NCBI GenBank assembly: GCA_963751165.1
Contig: CAVVTP010000001.1
Span: 372,001 to 436,000, forward strand
Length of the DNA: 64,000 bases
Reading direction: 5' to 3'
From: Roseiarcus sp963751165
GTDB taxonomy: Bacteria > Pseudomonadota > Alphaproteobacteria > Rhizobiales > Beijerinckiaceae
The notes beneath the pieces were generated by a model. That model was not told where the DNA came from. It did no database searches and was given only the letters and a program-made list of their open reading frames with translations. Shown piece after piece: positions 17,334-25,381 of this stretch. Both the position numbers and the translations under genes were made by a program. The stretch's first letter is position 1; each line of letters opens with the position of its first letter.

Positions 17334-18091
17334 CCGAGCCGCCCGAACATCGCAGACATCACCCGATCGTTGCTGATCTCCGCCCCGGACAGTCTGGCGA
17401 CGACATGCTGTTCGCGGAAAACGAGGACCCGGTCGCACAAGCGCAGGATCTCCTCGATTTCGGTCGACAGAACCACCAAAGCCATGCTCTCGCGCCGCGC
17501 CAGTTCTCGGAAGACGTGATAGAGGGTCTCGCGGGTCCGCTGATCGACGCCCCGCGTCGGATCGTTGAGCAAGAGCACGCGCGGCCCCAATGCGAGCCAG
17601 CGCGCCAGCAAAACCTTCTGCTGGTTTCCGCCCGACAGTGTGGCGATGAGACGGTCGGACGACGACGCAACGATCGACAGCCGCTGGCGATAGGATTCGA
17701 AGCGCGCACGCTGCCTTCGCCGGTCGAGCAGGCCGAATCGCCGATCGCCGTCCATCGAGACGATGGCGAAATTATCAAGGATCGAAAGCGAGGGAAAAAT
17801 GCCGTTGGCCCGCCGGTCGCGCGCGAGATAGGCGACGCCGTGCCCGACCGCCTGTCGAAGGCTGGTGATCGGAACCCGACGCCCCTCGGAGAGAACCGCG
17901 ACGTTCCCGGAGACGGGAGGACGCAAGCCGCAGAGCGTCTCGAGAAAAGCCTCCTGCCCATGTCCGTCGAGGCCCGCCAATCCGACAATTTCCCCGGCCC
18001 GCACCGCATCGTCGAAAGGCGACGCGCCTCGCGCGACAGCGACCGCGTCGATTACCAGCCGATCGGCGTGCGTCGCCAAGTCAGCGGCCAT
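17330..18091 (-). CDS. sugar ABC transporter ATP-binding protein, C-terminal half (RbsA-like)
   Basis: Corresponds to the second nucleotide-binding domain of a normally single, roughly 500-residue RbsA-type ATPase; here a separate gene of about 253 residues. It has the degenerate Walker A typical of that domain (GLAGLDGHGQEAF), signature LSGGNQQKVLLARWL, and Walker B LLLNDPTRGVD (Asn where Asp/Phe-Asp-Glu is usual). The ATG at 18091 has GAGGAG about seven bases upstream and overlaps the first-half stop by 11 bases. That good start signal argues for a genuine split rather than a sequencing slip, though a single indel is not excluded. Confidence 0.82.
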   Translation of the reverse strand: MAADLATHADRLVIDAVAVARGASPFDDAVRAGEIVGLAGLDGHGQEAFLETLCGLRPPVSGNVAVLSEGRRVPITSLRQAVGHGVAYLARDRRANGIFPSLSILDNFAIVSMDGDRRFGLLDRRRQRARFESYRQRLSIVASSSDRLIATLSGGNQQKVLLARWLALGPRVLLLNDPTRGVDQRTRETLYHVFRELARRESMALVVLSTEIEEILRLCDRVLVFREQHVVARLSGAEISNDRVMSAMFGRLG

Positions 18092-18821
18092 GGTCAATCT
18101 CCTCGGAGGCCGCCGGCGCCATCAGCTTGAGCATTTTTTCGGACGATATCGAGGATCGGTCGAGCGTCTCGACCACGCGCCCGTTGCGCAGGATGGTCAA
18201 ACGGTGGGCAAGGCGCACCACCTCGTCCATTCGGTGGGAGATGAACAGAATGAGGCCTCCATCGCGCGCAAAAGCCTCCATTGTTTGGAATACCGCTTCG
18301 CGATCGGCGAAATCCAGCGCCGCCGTGACTTCATCGAGGATCAGCACGCGCGGCCGCCGCACGAGCGCGCGCGCCAGCACGATCAATTGCCTCGCGGCGA
18401 GCGGCAGGCTTCCGGCCGGCGAGTCGAGATCGATCCTGGCGCTCGCGAGGGGCGCAAGCGTTTCCATTGCCAGGCTGCGCCGTCGCGCCCTGGGCGCGCC
18501 GCGGCGAATGAGACCGTCGGAACCGAGCAGAATATTGTCGACCACGCTCCGATCCGGCGCGATTAGCACTTCCTGATGGACCGTTGCGAGGCCCAGCGCC
18601 TGGAAGGCCGCCGGCGTGAAGCGGTCGACCATGCGCCCATCGAGGCGGATCGCGCCGCGCGTCGGCGGCGCCACGCCCGACAACAGCTTGACCAGGGTGC
18701 TCTTGCCCGAACCGTTCTCGCCGAGGACAGCATGAATCATCGCAGGCGCGAACGCGAGGGTCGCGCCGTCCAGCGCAACCGTTCCGCCGTAGGTCTTGGA
18801 GAGGTCTTCGACTTCGAGCAA
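18081..18821 (-). CDS. sugar ABC transporter ATP-binding protein, N-terminal half (RbsA-like)
   Basis: First nucleotide-binding domain of an RbsA-type ATPase as a free 246-residue protein. Walker A is intact (GENGSGKSTLV, about residues 34-44); the signature region is the loose form LPLAARQLIVLARAL; Walker B is VLILDEVTAALD and the H-loop FISHRMDEV. The protein ends with ASEEIDHGR just where the linker to the second domain would start. It would need to pair with the product of the overlapping gene to make a complete ATPase. Confidence 0.85.
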   Translation of the reverse strand: MLEVEDLSKTYGGTVALDGATLAFAPAMIHAVLGENGSGKSTLVKLLSGVAPPTRGAIRLDGRMVDRFTPAAFQALGLATVHQEVLIAPDRSVVDNILLGSDGLIRRGAPRARRRSLAMETLAPLASARIDLDSPAGSLPLAARQLIVLARALVRRPRVLILDEVTAALDFADREAVFQTMEAFARDGGLILFISHRMDEVVRLAHRLTILRNGRVVETLDRSSISSEKMLKLMAPAASEEIDHGR

Positions 18822-18907
18822 GGGGCGCCTGGACGCGCGAAGGGAGCAGCGACAGTCGCCCGCAGGACGGGCGGCTGCTTTAAGCGAACGCGCCGGTCAG
18901 ATCGACG

Positions 18908-20120
18908 TCACTTTCCGGCGCATGGGCCTGGGGTGTCGGCGTAGTTGTAGTCGGCGATCGCCGCCGGGTTCTTGAAATAGGCGTCGAGGTCTTTTGCGGA
19001 CACCGGATCGGTCGGCGGCGACGGGAAGACGGACACCGCGTCCGGGGTCATGCAGGGCTTGTACCATTTGCCGAGATCGTCCTGATGCACGGCCGGAATC
19101 GGGATCAGCAGCGTGCCGAGCTTGGGCTGCTGCCCTTCGAGCAGCCGCACCGCGACGCGGAACAACGCTTGGGCGTTCCAGCCGGGCAAAACCGCCTGAC
19201 CGTCGAAACGATAGCCGTTCGGATGGGCCTTCCAATAGCCGAGAGCGTCGCCCGAGATGGACCCCGTGATCAGCGGCTGCGGCCGCTTGGCCTCGGCGAA
19301 GTCCTCCGCCACCACGCGAGAACTCGCTGCCCGTCGTCCAGACAGCATCGATTTTTTGCGGCGTGGTCGCCAGCGCCTGCAGCACGACAGTCTTGGTGAC
19401 GTTGGCGGTCCAGTTGCCGTTGACCGACCGCACTTGCTTGATCCCGGTTCCCTTGAACGCCTTTTCCGCGCCTGCCCGCTCGAGCGCCACGATCGGGGCG
19501 CCGGCGATGCCCTCGACCATCAGGACGTTGCCCTTGCCGCCGAGAGCCTTCACGATCGCCGACGCCATGTCGTAGCCCCAGCGCTCGTAATTGGAATCGA
19601 CGTTGATGGCGTAAGGGCTTGTGACCGAGCTCGAAATGGTCACAACCGGAATCCCGGCCTTGTATGCGGCCTCGATGGCGTCGTTGAGGCCGGTGGCGGA
19701 GCCCGCAACCGCCGTGATGATCGAACACTTCTTGTCGATGAACGTGCGGATCTGGGCGATCTGCCGGCTTGTGTCGCCGTTGGAATCGGACAACTCGAAG
19801 TCGCTGACTTTGCCGGCGGCCTTGTAGACGTCGACCAGGCGCCTGAGCTCGTTGGTCAGCGCCACGCGCCACGGATTGCCCTGGTACAACTCGGAATGGC
19901 ACCATTTCCAGGGTGGCGCCGGCATCTTGAAATTGCTGTAGGCCGAGGGCTGTAAATTCTCGGTCGCGCCCTCGTAAAGGGACCTGAGGTTGTCGGGTAG
20001 ACTCTCGAGCAGGTTCTCGTTCGCCGCCAGAGCGGCGCCGCCGAAGACAACGCCGCCAGCAATGCACAAGGCGGCCGCCGCCAACCTCCCGGCCGTCTTG
20101 GTTTTCGTTCGTTTCCTCAC
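18908..20120 (-). pseudogene. sugar ABC transporter substrate-binding protein, frameshifted
   Basis: RbsB/periplasmic-binding-protein-4 type solute receptor and first gene of the Rbs-like operon. GTG at 20120 follows GGGAGGAAGCTT. A Sec signal (about residues 1-32, ending GGAALAA) is followed by an unusual extension before the fold, with PPWKWCHSELYQGNPWR. The first lobe runs to VWTTGSEFSR; an extra C near 19316 then shifts the frame, and the second lobe resumes as VVAEDFAEAKRPQPLITGS and ends DTPGPCAGK at 18908. Both parts are fully conserved in character, so either a very recent mutation or a read error. If truly broken, the importer lacks its receptor. Confidence 0.85.
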
Positions 20121-20333
20121 AAGCTTCCTCCCTTTGTGTTTCTGGCGAGCCCAACTGGCGCTGCCTCTGATCCACCCTGCTTCAACGGAGCATCATGAGG
20201 CCCAATTCGGTCCTGATTTCGACGGCTTGCGCGGCGTGTCGGTTTCCGCTCACGTTCAACCTAGCAAGACCGCGCCGCCTATGAAAAACTCATTTACATC
20301 TGAATGGCTCCCGTCTGGCCGCCGTCAGGCCGA

Positions 20334-21455
20334 TCAAATCCGCAAGAACTTGACGCACATCGGCGTTCCGATCTCGGCGCGCTGGCCGGTGTCGGCGAGC
20401 TTGCCGGTGTCATGATCAATGCGGAATGACGCCAGACCATCGCTGTTCTGATTGGCGACAACCAGGAAGCGGCCGGAAGGGTCGATGGCGAAATCGCGCG
20501 GCGTCTTGCCCGTGACCGTCTGGTGTCCGACGAACGAAAGCCGGCCGGTCGATTGCTCGACGGCGTAGATCGCCAGGCTGTCGTGGCCACGGTTCGAGCC
20601 GTAGAGATGGCGCCCGTCGGACGTGATCTGAAGGCCGGCGCAATGATTTTCACCCGCGAAATCGGCCGGCAGCGCCGGAACCGTTTGCATGTGCGCCAGT
20701 CCGCCCGTCGCCGGCTCGAAGGCAAGGGACGCGATCGTCGAGTCGAGTTCATTGATTACGAAGACGTGGCGGCCTGTGGGACTGAACACCAGATGCCTCG
20801 GTCCGGCCCCGGGGCGCATCTTGAAGGGCGGGTCCTGCGCCGGCGTCAAGGCGCCGTTCGTCGCATCGAAGCGGTAGGCGACGAGCTCGTCGGTTCCGAG
20901 ATCGGCGACAAGAACGCTGGTGTTGTCGGGACTCGCCACGATGCAATGGGCGTGCGACCTCTCCTGTCGCGCCGCATTCGGCCCGCTGCCCGAATGGGCG
21001 TGGCTGCAGACGGGCGCGCCCAGCCCGCCGTCCGATCGTATCGGCATTGCCACGACCGCCTGATCCGGCAAGCGATCCTCGGGTTCGGCATAGACCGAAT
21101 AGTTCGCCACGAACAGGAAGCGCCCGGTTCGATCGAGGCTGTGATGGGCGATGATGCTGCCCAGCGCCGGCAGTTTGTTGATGTAGGAGAGCGTGTGGCT
21201 TTTGGGATCAATTCGATAGGCGGAAACCGTGCCCTCGTTCCAGCCGAAGACTTCGCTGCTCGCATACAGGCAGGCATTGCCTTGATGCGCCGTGAGGTAG
21301 GTGGGATTGTCGATGCCCGTCTTTTCGGAGAGGGGCGTCATCCGACCGGTATCCTCGTCGAAGGAGAGAAGCGTGATCCCCCTGCCCCGCGCCCCTTGAA
21401 AATAAGGCGCGTCCCTCGTCAGACTGCCGACGACCATCAACGTTTGGCCGCTCAT
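20334..21455 (-). CDS. lactonase family protein (YbhE/Pgl beta-propeller type)
   Basis: Seven-bladed beta-propeller of the 6-phosphogluconolactonase-like lactonase family, 373 residues. Recurrent blade motifs include YLTAHQGNACLYASSE, HAHCIVASPDNTSVLVADLG, PRHLVFSPTGRHVFVINELD and PRDFAIDPSGRFLVVANQ. No signal peptide, so cytoplasmic. It stands alone between the Rbs-like operon and gltS. The genome also has a different, DevB-type pgl next to zwf (30822), so this enzyme may act on another sugar lactone. A short scrap resembling its N-terminus occurs at about 25309-25375. Confidence 0.87.
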   Translation of the reverse strand: MSGQTLMVVGSLTRDAPYFQGARGRGITLLSFDEDTGRMTPLSEKTGIDNPTYLTAHQGNACLYASSEVFGWNEGTVSAYRIDPKSHTLSYINKLPALGSIIAHHSLDRTGRFLFVANYSVYAEPEDRLPDQAVVAMPIRSDGGLGAPVCSHAHSGSGPNAARQERSHAHCIVASPDNTSVLVADLGTDELVAYRFDATNGALTPAQDPPFKMRPGAGPRHLVFSPTGRHVFVINELDSTIASLAFEPATGGLAHMQTVPALPADFAGENHCAGLQITSDGRHLYGSNRGHDSLAIYAVEQSTGRLSFVGHQTVTGKTPRDFAIDPSGRFLVVANQNSDGLASFRIDHDTGKLADTGQRAEIGTPMCVKFLRI

Positions 21456-21631
21456 CCTCTTTTCCTCCCTCGCGCAGATTCAACGATAGCAGCTCACGGT
21501 GGCGTCTGCGAAGCAAGGAGCGAAGCCCGCCGGTATTGGGCGGCAGAGCGGGGCCGCGCGGCTCGACAGAAACGCGATGATCGCCGAAATGACGAACCGG
21601 CTCCATCTGCGTTGGCAAAGTTGTTCCGCGT

Positions 21632-22837
21632 TCACCGAACCATGAACCCAATCGCCAGGGCGTTCGCAATGTCGATGAAAAAAGCTGAAACCAGGGGCAG
21701 GACAATGAACGCCCTTGCGCAGGCGCCGTGGAGTTTGGTCACTGCCGTCATGTTGGCGATCGCCGTCGGCGTCGCGCCCAGACTGATCCCGGTGAAGCCG
21801 GCCGAAATCACAGCGGCCTCATAGTTCCCTCCCATCGTCGGAAAGACGACGAGGACGATGTAGGCGACAGCGGCGATCGTCTGTGCCGCCAAAACGACGA
21901 CGAGCGACAGCCCGAGCCCGCCAAGTGTCCAGAGCTGCATGCTCATCAACGACATCGCCAGGAAGATGTTGAGCGACAGGTCGGAGACCAGCGCCAGCGC
22001 TCGGGTTCGGGTCGGCCATCCGAGATCCGGCAACAATCTCGGAATCGTGTTGGTGGCGATGATTCCGACCAGCATGCAGACGACGAACAACGGCAGTTTG
22101 ACGCCGGTCTGCGCGACCACTTCGTCGAGGGCGTAGCCGATCAGGATGACCATGTTGAGCACCAGCACCGTGCGCAGAAGCTGGATATGGCTGAGATCGT
22201 CGATAGGCTTGTCGTCGGGATCGTCCGGCAGGCCCACAACCGGGTCGGGCGTCGCGGGTCCGGCGAGACTGTGACGCGCGATGAGAAGGCCGGCGATTGG
22301 ACCGCCGACGAGGCTTGCCACGACCAGGCCGAGCGTCGCGGTCGCGATTCCGACTTCGAGCGCATTGGCGAGCCCGAAACGCTCAGTAATGATCGGCGCC
22401 CAGGCGATCGTGGTGCCATGCCCGCCGATCAGCGAGGCGGAACCGACGAACGCCGTGATGCCCTTGGGCAGGCCAAGCGCGGCGACGCTGCCTGCGGCGA
22501 TCAGGTTCTGGATCACCAAATAGGCAAGGGTCAGAGCGAGGAGGAGGAGCAGCGGGCGGCCGCCTGAAACGAGGTCGTCGAGCTTGGCGTTGAGGCCTAT
22601 GCCGGTAAAAAAGTAGAGCAGCAGCATGTCGCGCGCTTCGAGCGAGAAGCTGACCTCGACGTTGAGCGCCTTGTACGCAATCAGCGTCACAAGGGCCGCG
22701 AGAAGCCCTCCGGTCACCGCTTCAGGAATGTTCCAGCGATGCAATGGCGGAATGAGTCGATTGAGACCTGCTCCCGCAAAAAAGACGACGATCGCGATCG
22801 TCAACGTCAGAAGCCCGGGCGCCTGGATAGCCGTCAT
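21632..22837 (-). CDS. gltS: sodium/glutamate symporter
   Basis: Inner-membrane Na+-coupled glutamate carrier, 401 residues with ten or more hydrophobic helices arranged as two inverted halves. Family signatures: GGLLAALVTL and the first re-entrant motif IGGHGTTIAWAP; the second half has AGFTGISLGATPTAIANM. The start ATG at 22837 lies 64 bases downstream of the glutaminase gene, transcribed the same way, so glutaminase plus glutamate transport form a likely operon. Direction of glutamate flow (uptake or exchange) cannot be told. Confidence 0.93.
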   Translation of the reverse strand: MTAIQAPGLLTLTIAIVVFFAGAGLNRLIPPLHRWNIPEAVTGGLLAALVTLIAYKALNVEVSFSLEARDMLLLYFFTGIGLNAKLDDLVSGGRPLLLLLALTLAYLVIQNLIAAGSVAALGLPKGITAFVGSASLIGGHGTTIAWAPIITERFGLANALEVGIATATLGLVVASLVGGPIAGLLIARHSLAGPATPDPVVGLPDDPDDKPIDDLSHIQLLRTVLVLNMVILIGYALDEVVAQTGVKLPLFVVCMLVGIIATNTIPRLLPDLGWPTRTRALALVSDLSLNIFLAMSLMSMQLWTLGGLGLSLVVVLAAQTIAAVAYIVLVVFPTMGGNYEAAVISAGFTGISLGATPTAIANMTAVTKLHGACARAFIVLPLVSAFFIDIANALAIGFMVR

Positions 22838-22901
22838 CGTGGGCCCATCTCATCGCGCCAGGCAGACCCGGGAGGCGTGACGGAAGCGACTCCCGCGGCT
22901 T

Positions 22902-23906
22902 TCATGTCTCGGCCTTCGACGCAAACAGGCTGAGGCCCAGCCGCTCCGAAAGGTAGCGCGCGGCAAGCCGCCCCTTGATGCTGTTGCCGGCGTGGTCGAG
23001 CCGCGGAGCGAATGTCCCGAGTCCGCCCTTGCCCGGCGAAACCGTCACGATCCCTCCGCCAATGCCGCTCTTGCCCGGAAGCCCGACTTCGTAAAGCCAG
23101 TCCCCCGACGCCTCGTAAAGGCCTGCCGTCGCCATGACCGCCAAAGTGTACTTGCAGCTCTCTGCGTCGATCACCCGCATCTTCGTTAGCGGGTTGACTC
23201 CGCCGTCGGCGAGCGTCGCGCCCATGATGGCGAGATCTCTGGCGGTCACGCTCAGTGAACATTGCCTTGTATAGAGGTCGATCGCCTCGGCGGGTTCGAT
23301 CTCGATCCGCTTGTAACTCTGAAGCAATTGGCCGATCGCCCGATTGCGGGAATTGCTCTCTATCGCTGAGGCGAACACGTCGTCGTTCATCGACAGCGTG
23401 CGACCCGCGAATTGCGACAGGCCGTCGACGATGAACGTCCATCTTTCGTCGAGCGTCGCGCCTGGAGCGAGGCTCGATGTTGCGATTGCGCCTGAATTCA
23501 CCATCGGGTTCGTCCGCCCGTCCTCGCCGCGCTCGACCGCCGCCACCGAGTTGAATGGCAGGCCGGTTGCGTTGACGCCCAGGCGTTGTCGCGCAACGTC
23601 CCCGCCCAGAACCTGGCACACCAGGGCGAATACGAAAGGCTTCGACACGCTCATGATGGAGAATGGGCAATCCCAGTCGCCGATCGCATAGACCGAGCCG
23701 TTGACGCCCACGATGCAGATACCGAAGAGGTCCGGCGGAATACGCGCGAGCGCCGGGTAGACTCCGGAGATTCTTCCGTCCCTGTTCTCCTTGACACTCT
23801 CGTAGCACCCGGCGATCAGAGCCTCGACCAATTCCGGAGACGGCAAACGCCCGGTCGAGACGAAGGGCTGATCGACCGGCGCGTTCCCATGCCTGCCGGA
23901 ACTCAC
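22902..23906 (-). CDS. glsA: glutaminase A
   Basis: Serine-dependent beta-lactamase-like glutaminase converting glutamine to glutamate and ammonia, about 334 residues. The catalytic S-x-x-K is in IMSVSKPF; GRTNPMVNSGAIA and GLPGKSGIGGGI are further family signatures. I prefer the GTG at 23906 because GGGGAGCG sits just upstream; a TTG at 23921 is the alternative. It lies directly upstream of gltS. In enterobacteria glutaminase and a glutamate antiporter give acid tolerance; here the partner is GltS, so a nutritional role is more likely. Confidence 0.93.
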   Translation of the reverse strand: MSSGRHGNAPVDQPFVSTGRLPSPELVEALIAGCYESVKENRDGRISGVYPALARIPPDLFGICIVGVNGSVYAIGDWDCPFSIMSVSKPFVFALVCQVLGGDVARQRLGVNATGLPFNSVAAVERGEDGRTNPMVNSGAIATSSLAPGATLDERWTFIVDGLSQFAGRTLSMNDDVFASAIESNSRNRAIGQLLQSYKRIEIEPAEAIDLYTRQCSLSVTARDLAIMGATLADGGVNPLTKMRVIDAESCKYTLAVMATAGLYEASGDWLYEVGLPGKSGIGGGIVTVSPGKGGLGTFAPRLDHAGNSIKGRLAARYLSERLGLSLFASKAET

Positions 23907-23959
23907 AAACTCGCTCCCCAATTCCCGGCCAGGCCGACGCTCGCCAATCGCTCTTCAAA

Positions 23960-24844
23960 TCAGATCGGGACGGCCCTGACGGAAACATCAACGGTCAGCC
24001 CCGTCGCGTCGTCTGCGCCGCCGACATATCCTCCCGAGACGGGCAACGCTTGCTCGGCGGATCTCGCGACGCCGACACGCACGAGGTTAGAGCCGGCGAC
24101 CAGGCCGTTCGTCGGATCGTATTCGATCCATCCCGCTCCCGGCAAATAGACGTTGCACCAGGCGTGCGTGCTCCCGCCGCCGTACGTCGTTCCGGACATG
24201 TCGTCGTAGAGATATCCCGTGACGAACCGCGTGGCGACGCCAAAGCTGCGCAGCGCCTCCATCATGAGCACCGCGAAATCCCGGCACGTCCCCGATCGGA
24301 GCGCAAGGGTCTCTGGCGCGCTCTGCGTGCCTTCTTCGTGCCGAGCCCCATAGCGGAAGTCAGCCTTTATGGCGTGAGTCATCGCCTCGAGGACATTCAG
24401 CGTTCGGGTCTTGCCCGCGTAGGCGACGAAGCGGCGCGCCCATGCGTGGACCATTCGATCCGGATCGGGCGATTGCGGCTCCACCAGACTGGCGAGGTCG
24501 CGAATCTCTTGCCCGGCATAGGAGAACGGGAAGGCTTCGGCGCCCGGATCGAGGCTGTAGACGGGCAAAGGCGGTCCATCCGGATGATGGGTCAGATCGA
24601 GGGTCGAGACGATGCTGAGGCGATTCGTCCTCAGGGACTCCGGCCATTCCAGAAGGCAGATCGAATTGTCGAAAACGTCATGAGTCCAATGAATCAGCGA
24701 CGGCTCCGGATCGATGTCGAGGGCGGCGCGGTGAAGCCGCAGATCGTGACTATCGTCGGGCCGCAGCATCAGGCGATGACGAAGCAGGCCGACCGGATTT
24801 CGGTACGAATATTCCGTCGAATGCACGATGCGAATTCTGGCCAT
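23960..24844 (-). CDS. transglutaminase-like domain protein
   Basis: 294-residue protein of the bacterial transglutaminase-like cysteine-protease family. The catalytic triad is visible: Cys in SGTCRDFAVLMMEALR, His in STHAWCNVYLPG, Asp in IEYDPTNGL. The N-terminal beta domain (residues 1-130, IVHSTEYSYRNPVGLLRHR) is typical of the subgroup also having such a leading domain. No signal peptide, so cytoplasmic. GGAGAGGGG immediately precedes the ATG. Neighbours glsA and gltS are co-oriented but 50 bp away; no functional link is known. Biochemical substrate unknown. Confidence 0.9.
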   Translation of the reverse strand: MARIRIVHSTEYSYRNPVGLLRHRLMLRPDDSHDLRLHRAALDIDPEPSLIHWTHDVFDNSICLLEWPESLRTNRLSIVSTLDLTHHPDGPPLPVYSLDPGAEAFPFSYAGQEIRDLASLVEPQSPDPDRMVHAWARRFVAYAGKTRTLNVLEAMTHAIKADFRYGARHEEGTQSAPETLALRSGTCRDFAVLMMEALRSFGVATRFVTGYLYDDMSGTTYGGGSTHAWCNVYLPGAGWIEYDPTNGLVAGSNLVRVGVARSAEQALPVSGGYVGGADDATGLTVDVSVRAVPI

Positions 24845-24851
24845 CCCCTCT

Positions 24852-25288
24852 CCTAGTCGTTAGCGTCAAATGAATTGGTGGTATTTTTTGAATTTCTGTC
24901 GCCGCGGCAGCAGCTATGGAGGGCGTTTCATGGCTGGGACGAGAAGCGCCGGCTATTGTCGAGGACAGAAGACGAATATTGCAGTCAATCCTTGTGACCC
25001 CAACGCCTTACGAAAAGACCTTCACACAGTGAAGCTTTCTGAGCGTCGAAATTCCCTGCCTACCCCCGGCGCAGGGAATTCAAATTCCCTGCCTACCCCT
25101 CCCGGCGCCTGTCGGCATCGCCGCACAAACGTTTGATCTTACGAACATTAGTCCGATTTTGAGCGTCGCAGGGGCGCCCGTTTTTCCCGCAGCCAGGGAA
25201 ACGCAGGGAAAGCAGGGAAGCAGGGACCGAAAGCGCCCGAGTCAAATTGAAAAAGCTACACCCCAGTTTGAGGGGACTCGGGCGACTA
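24852..25288. repeat. 437-bp dispersed repeat, copy 1 (MITE-like)
   Basis: Nearly identical in the same orientation to 63388-63825, with only scattered substitutions and 1-base indels. The ends are imperfect inverted repeats: left TAGTCGTTAGCGTC, right complement TAGTCGCCCGAGTC (10 of 14 match). Both copies are bounded by TA, compatible with TA target duplication as made by IS630/Tc1-type transposases. Inside are AATTCCCTG/CAGGGAATT dyads (25050-25080) and a small conserved open frame (24930). No transposase is encoded, so any movement would need one in trans. Confidence 0.8.
24930..25136 (+). CDS. small ORF inside the dispersed repeat
   Basis: 68-residue open frame starting MAGTRSAGYCRGQK and ending CRHRRTNV. 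ATG at 24930 has GGAGGG six bases upstream. The copy at 63467 keeps the same length and differs by only two residues (R/S at position 5 and G/R further on), although both copies have base changes outside it. The second half is simply the translation of the AATTCCCTG dyads (NSLPTP repeated), so coding is doubtful. I do not recognise the product. Confidence 0.3.
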   Translation: MAGTRSAGYCRGQKTNIAVNPCDPNALRKDLHTVKLSERRNSLPTPGAGNSNSLPTPPGACRHRRTNV

Positions 25289-25381
25289 GCAGGGATTTGA
25301 CTTAGAAGGGGCGAACCCCGGCGCCGCGCCCTTGCAGATAAGGCGCGTCCCTTGCCAGGGGCGCGCCCTCGGCCGGCCTGA
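25289..25381 (-). pseudogene. scrap of a lactonase gene 5' end
   Basis: On the minus strand at about 25309-25375 the sequence reads PLARDAPYLQGRGAG, resembling SLTRDAPYFQGARGRG near the N-terminus of the lactonase at 20334. The shared stretch is short (roughly 45 bases, including AAGGCGCGTCCCT) with no open continuation. It is best read as a leftover of a second copy, truncated next to the dispersed repeat. Confidence 0.4.

Noticed and set aside
25050..25080. AATTCCCTG clusters considered as CRISPR repeats
   Set aside because: Spacing is irregular, the words invert and form hairpins, and there are no constant repeats with unique spacers or cas genes.
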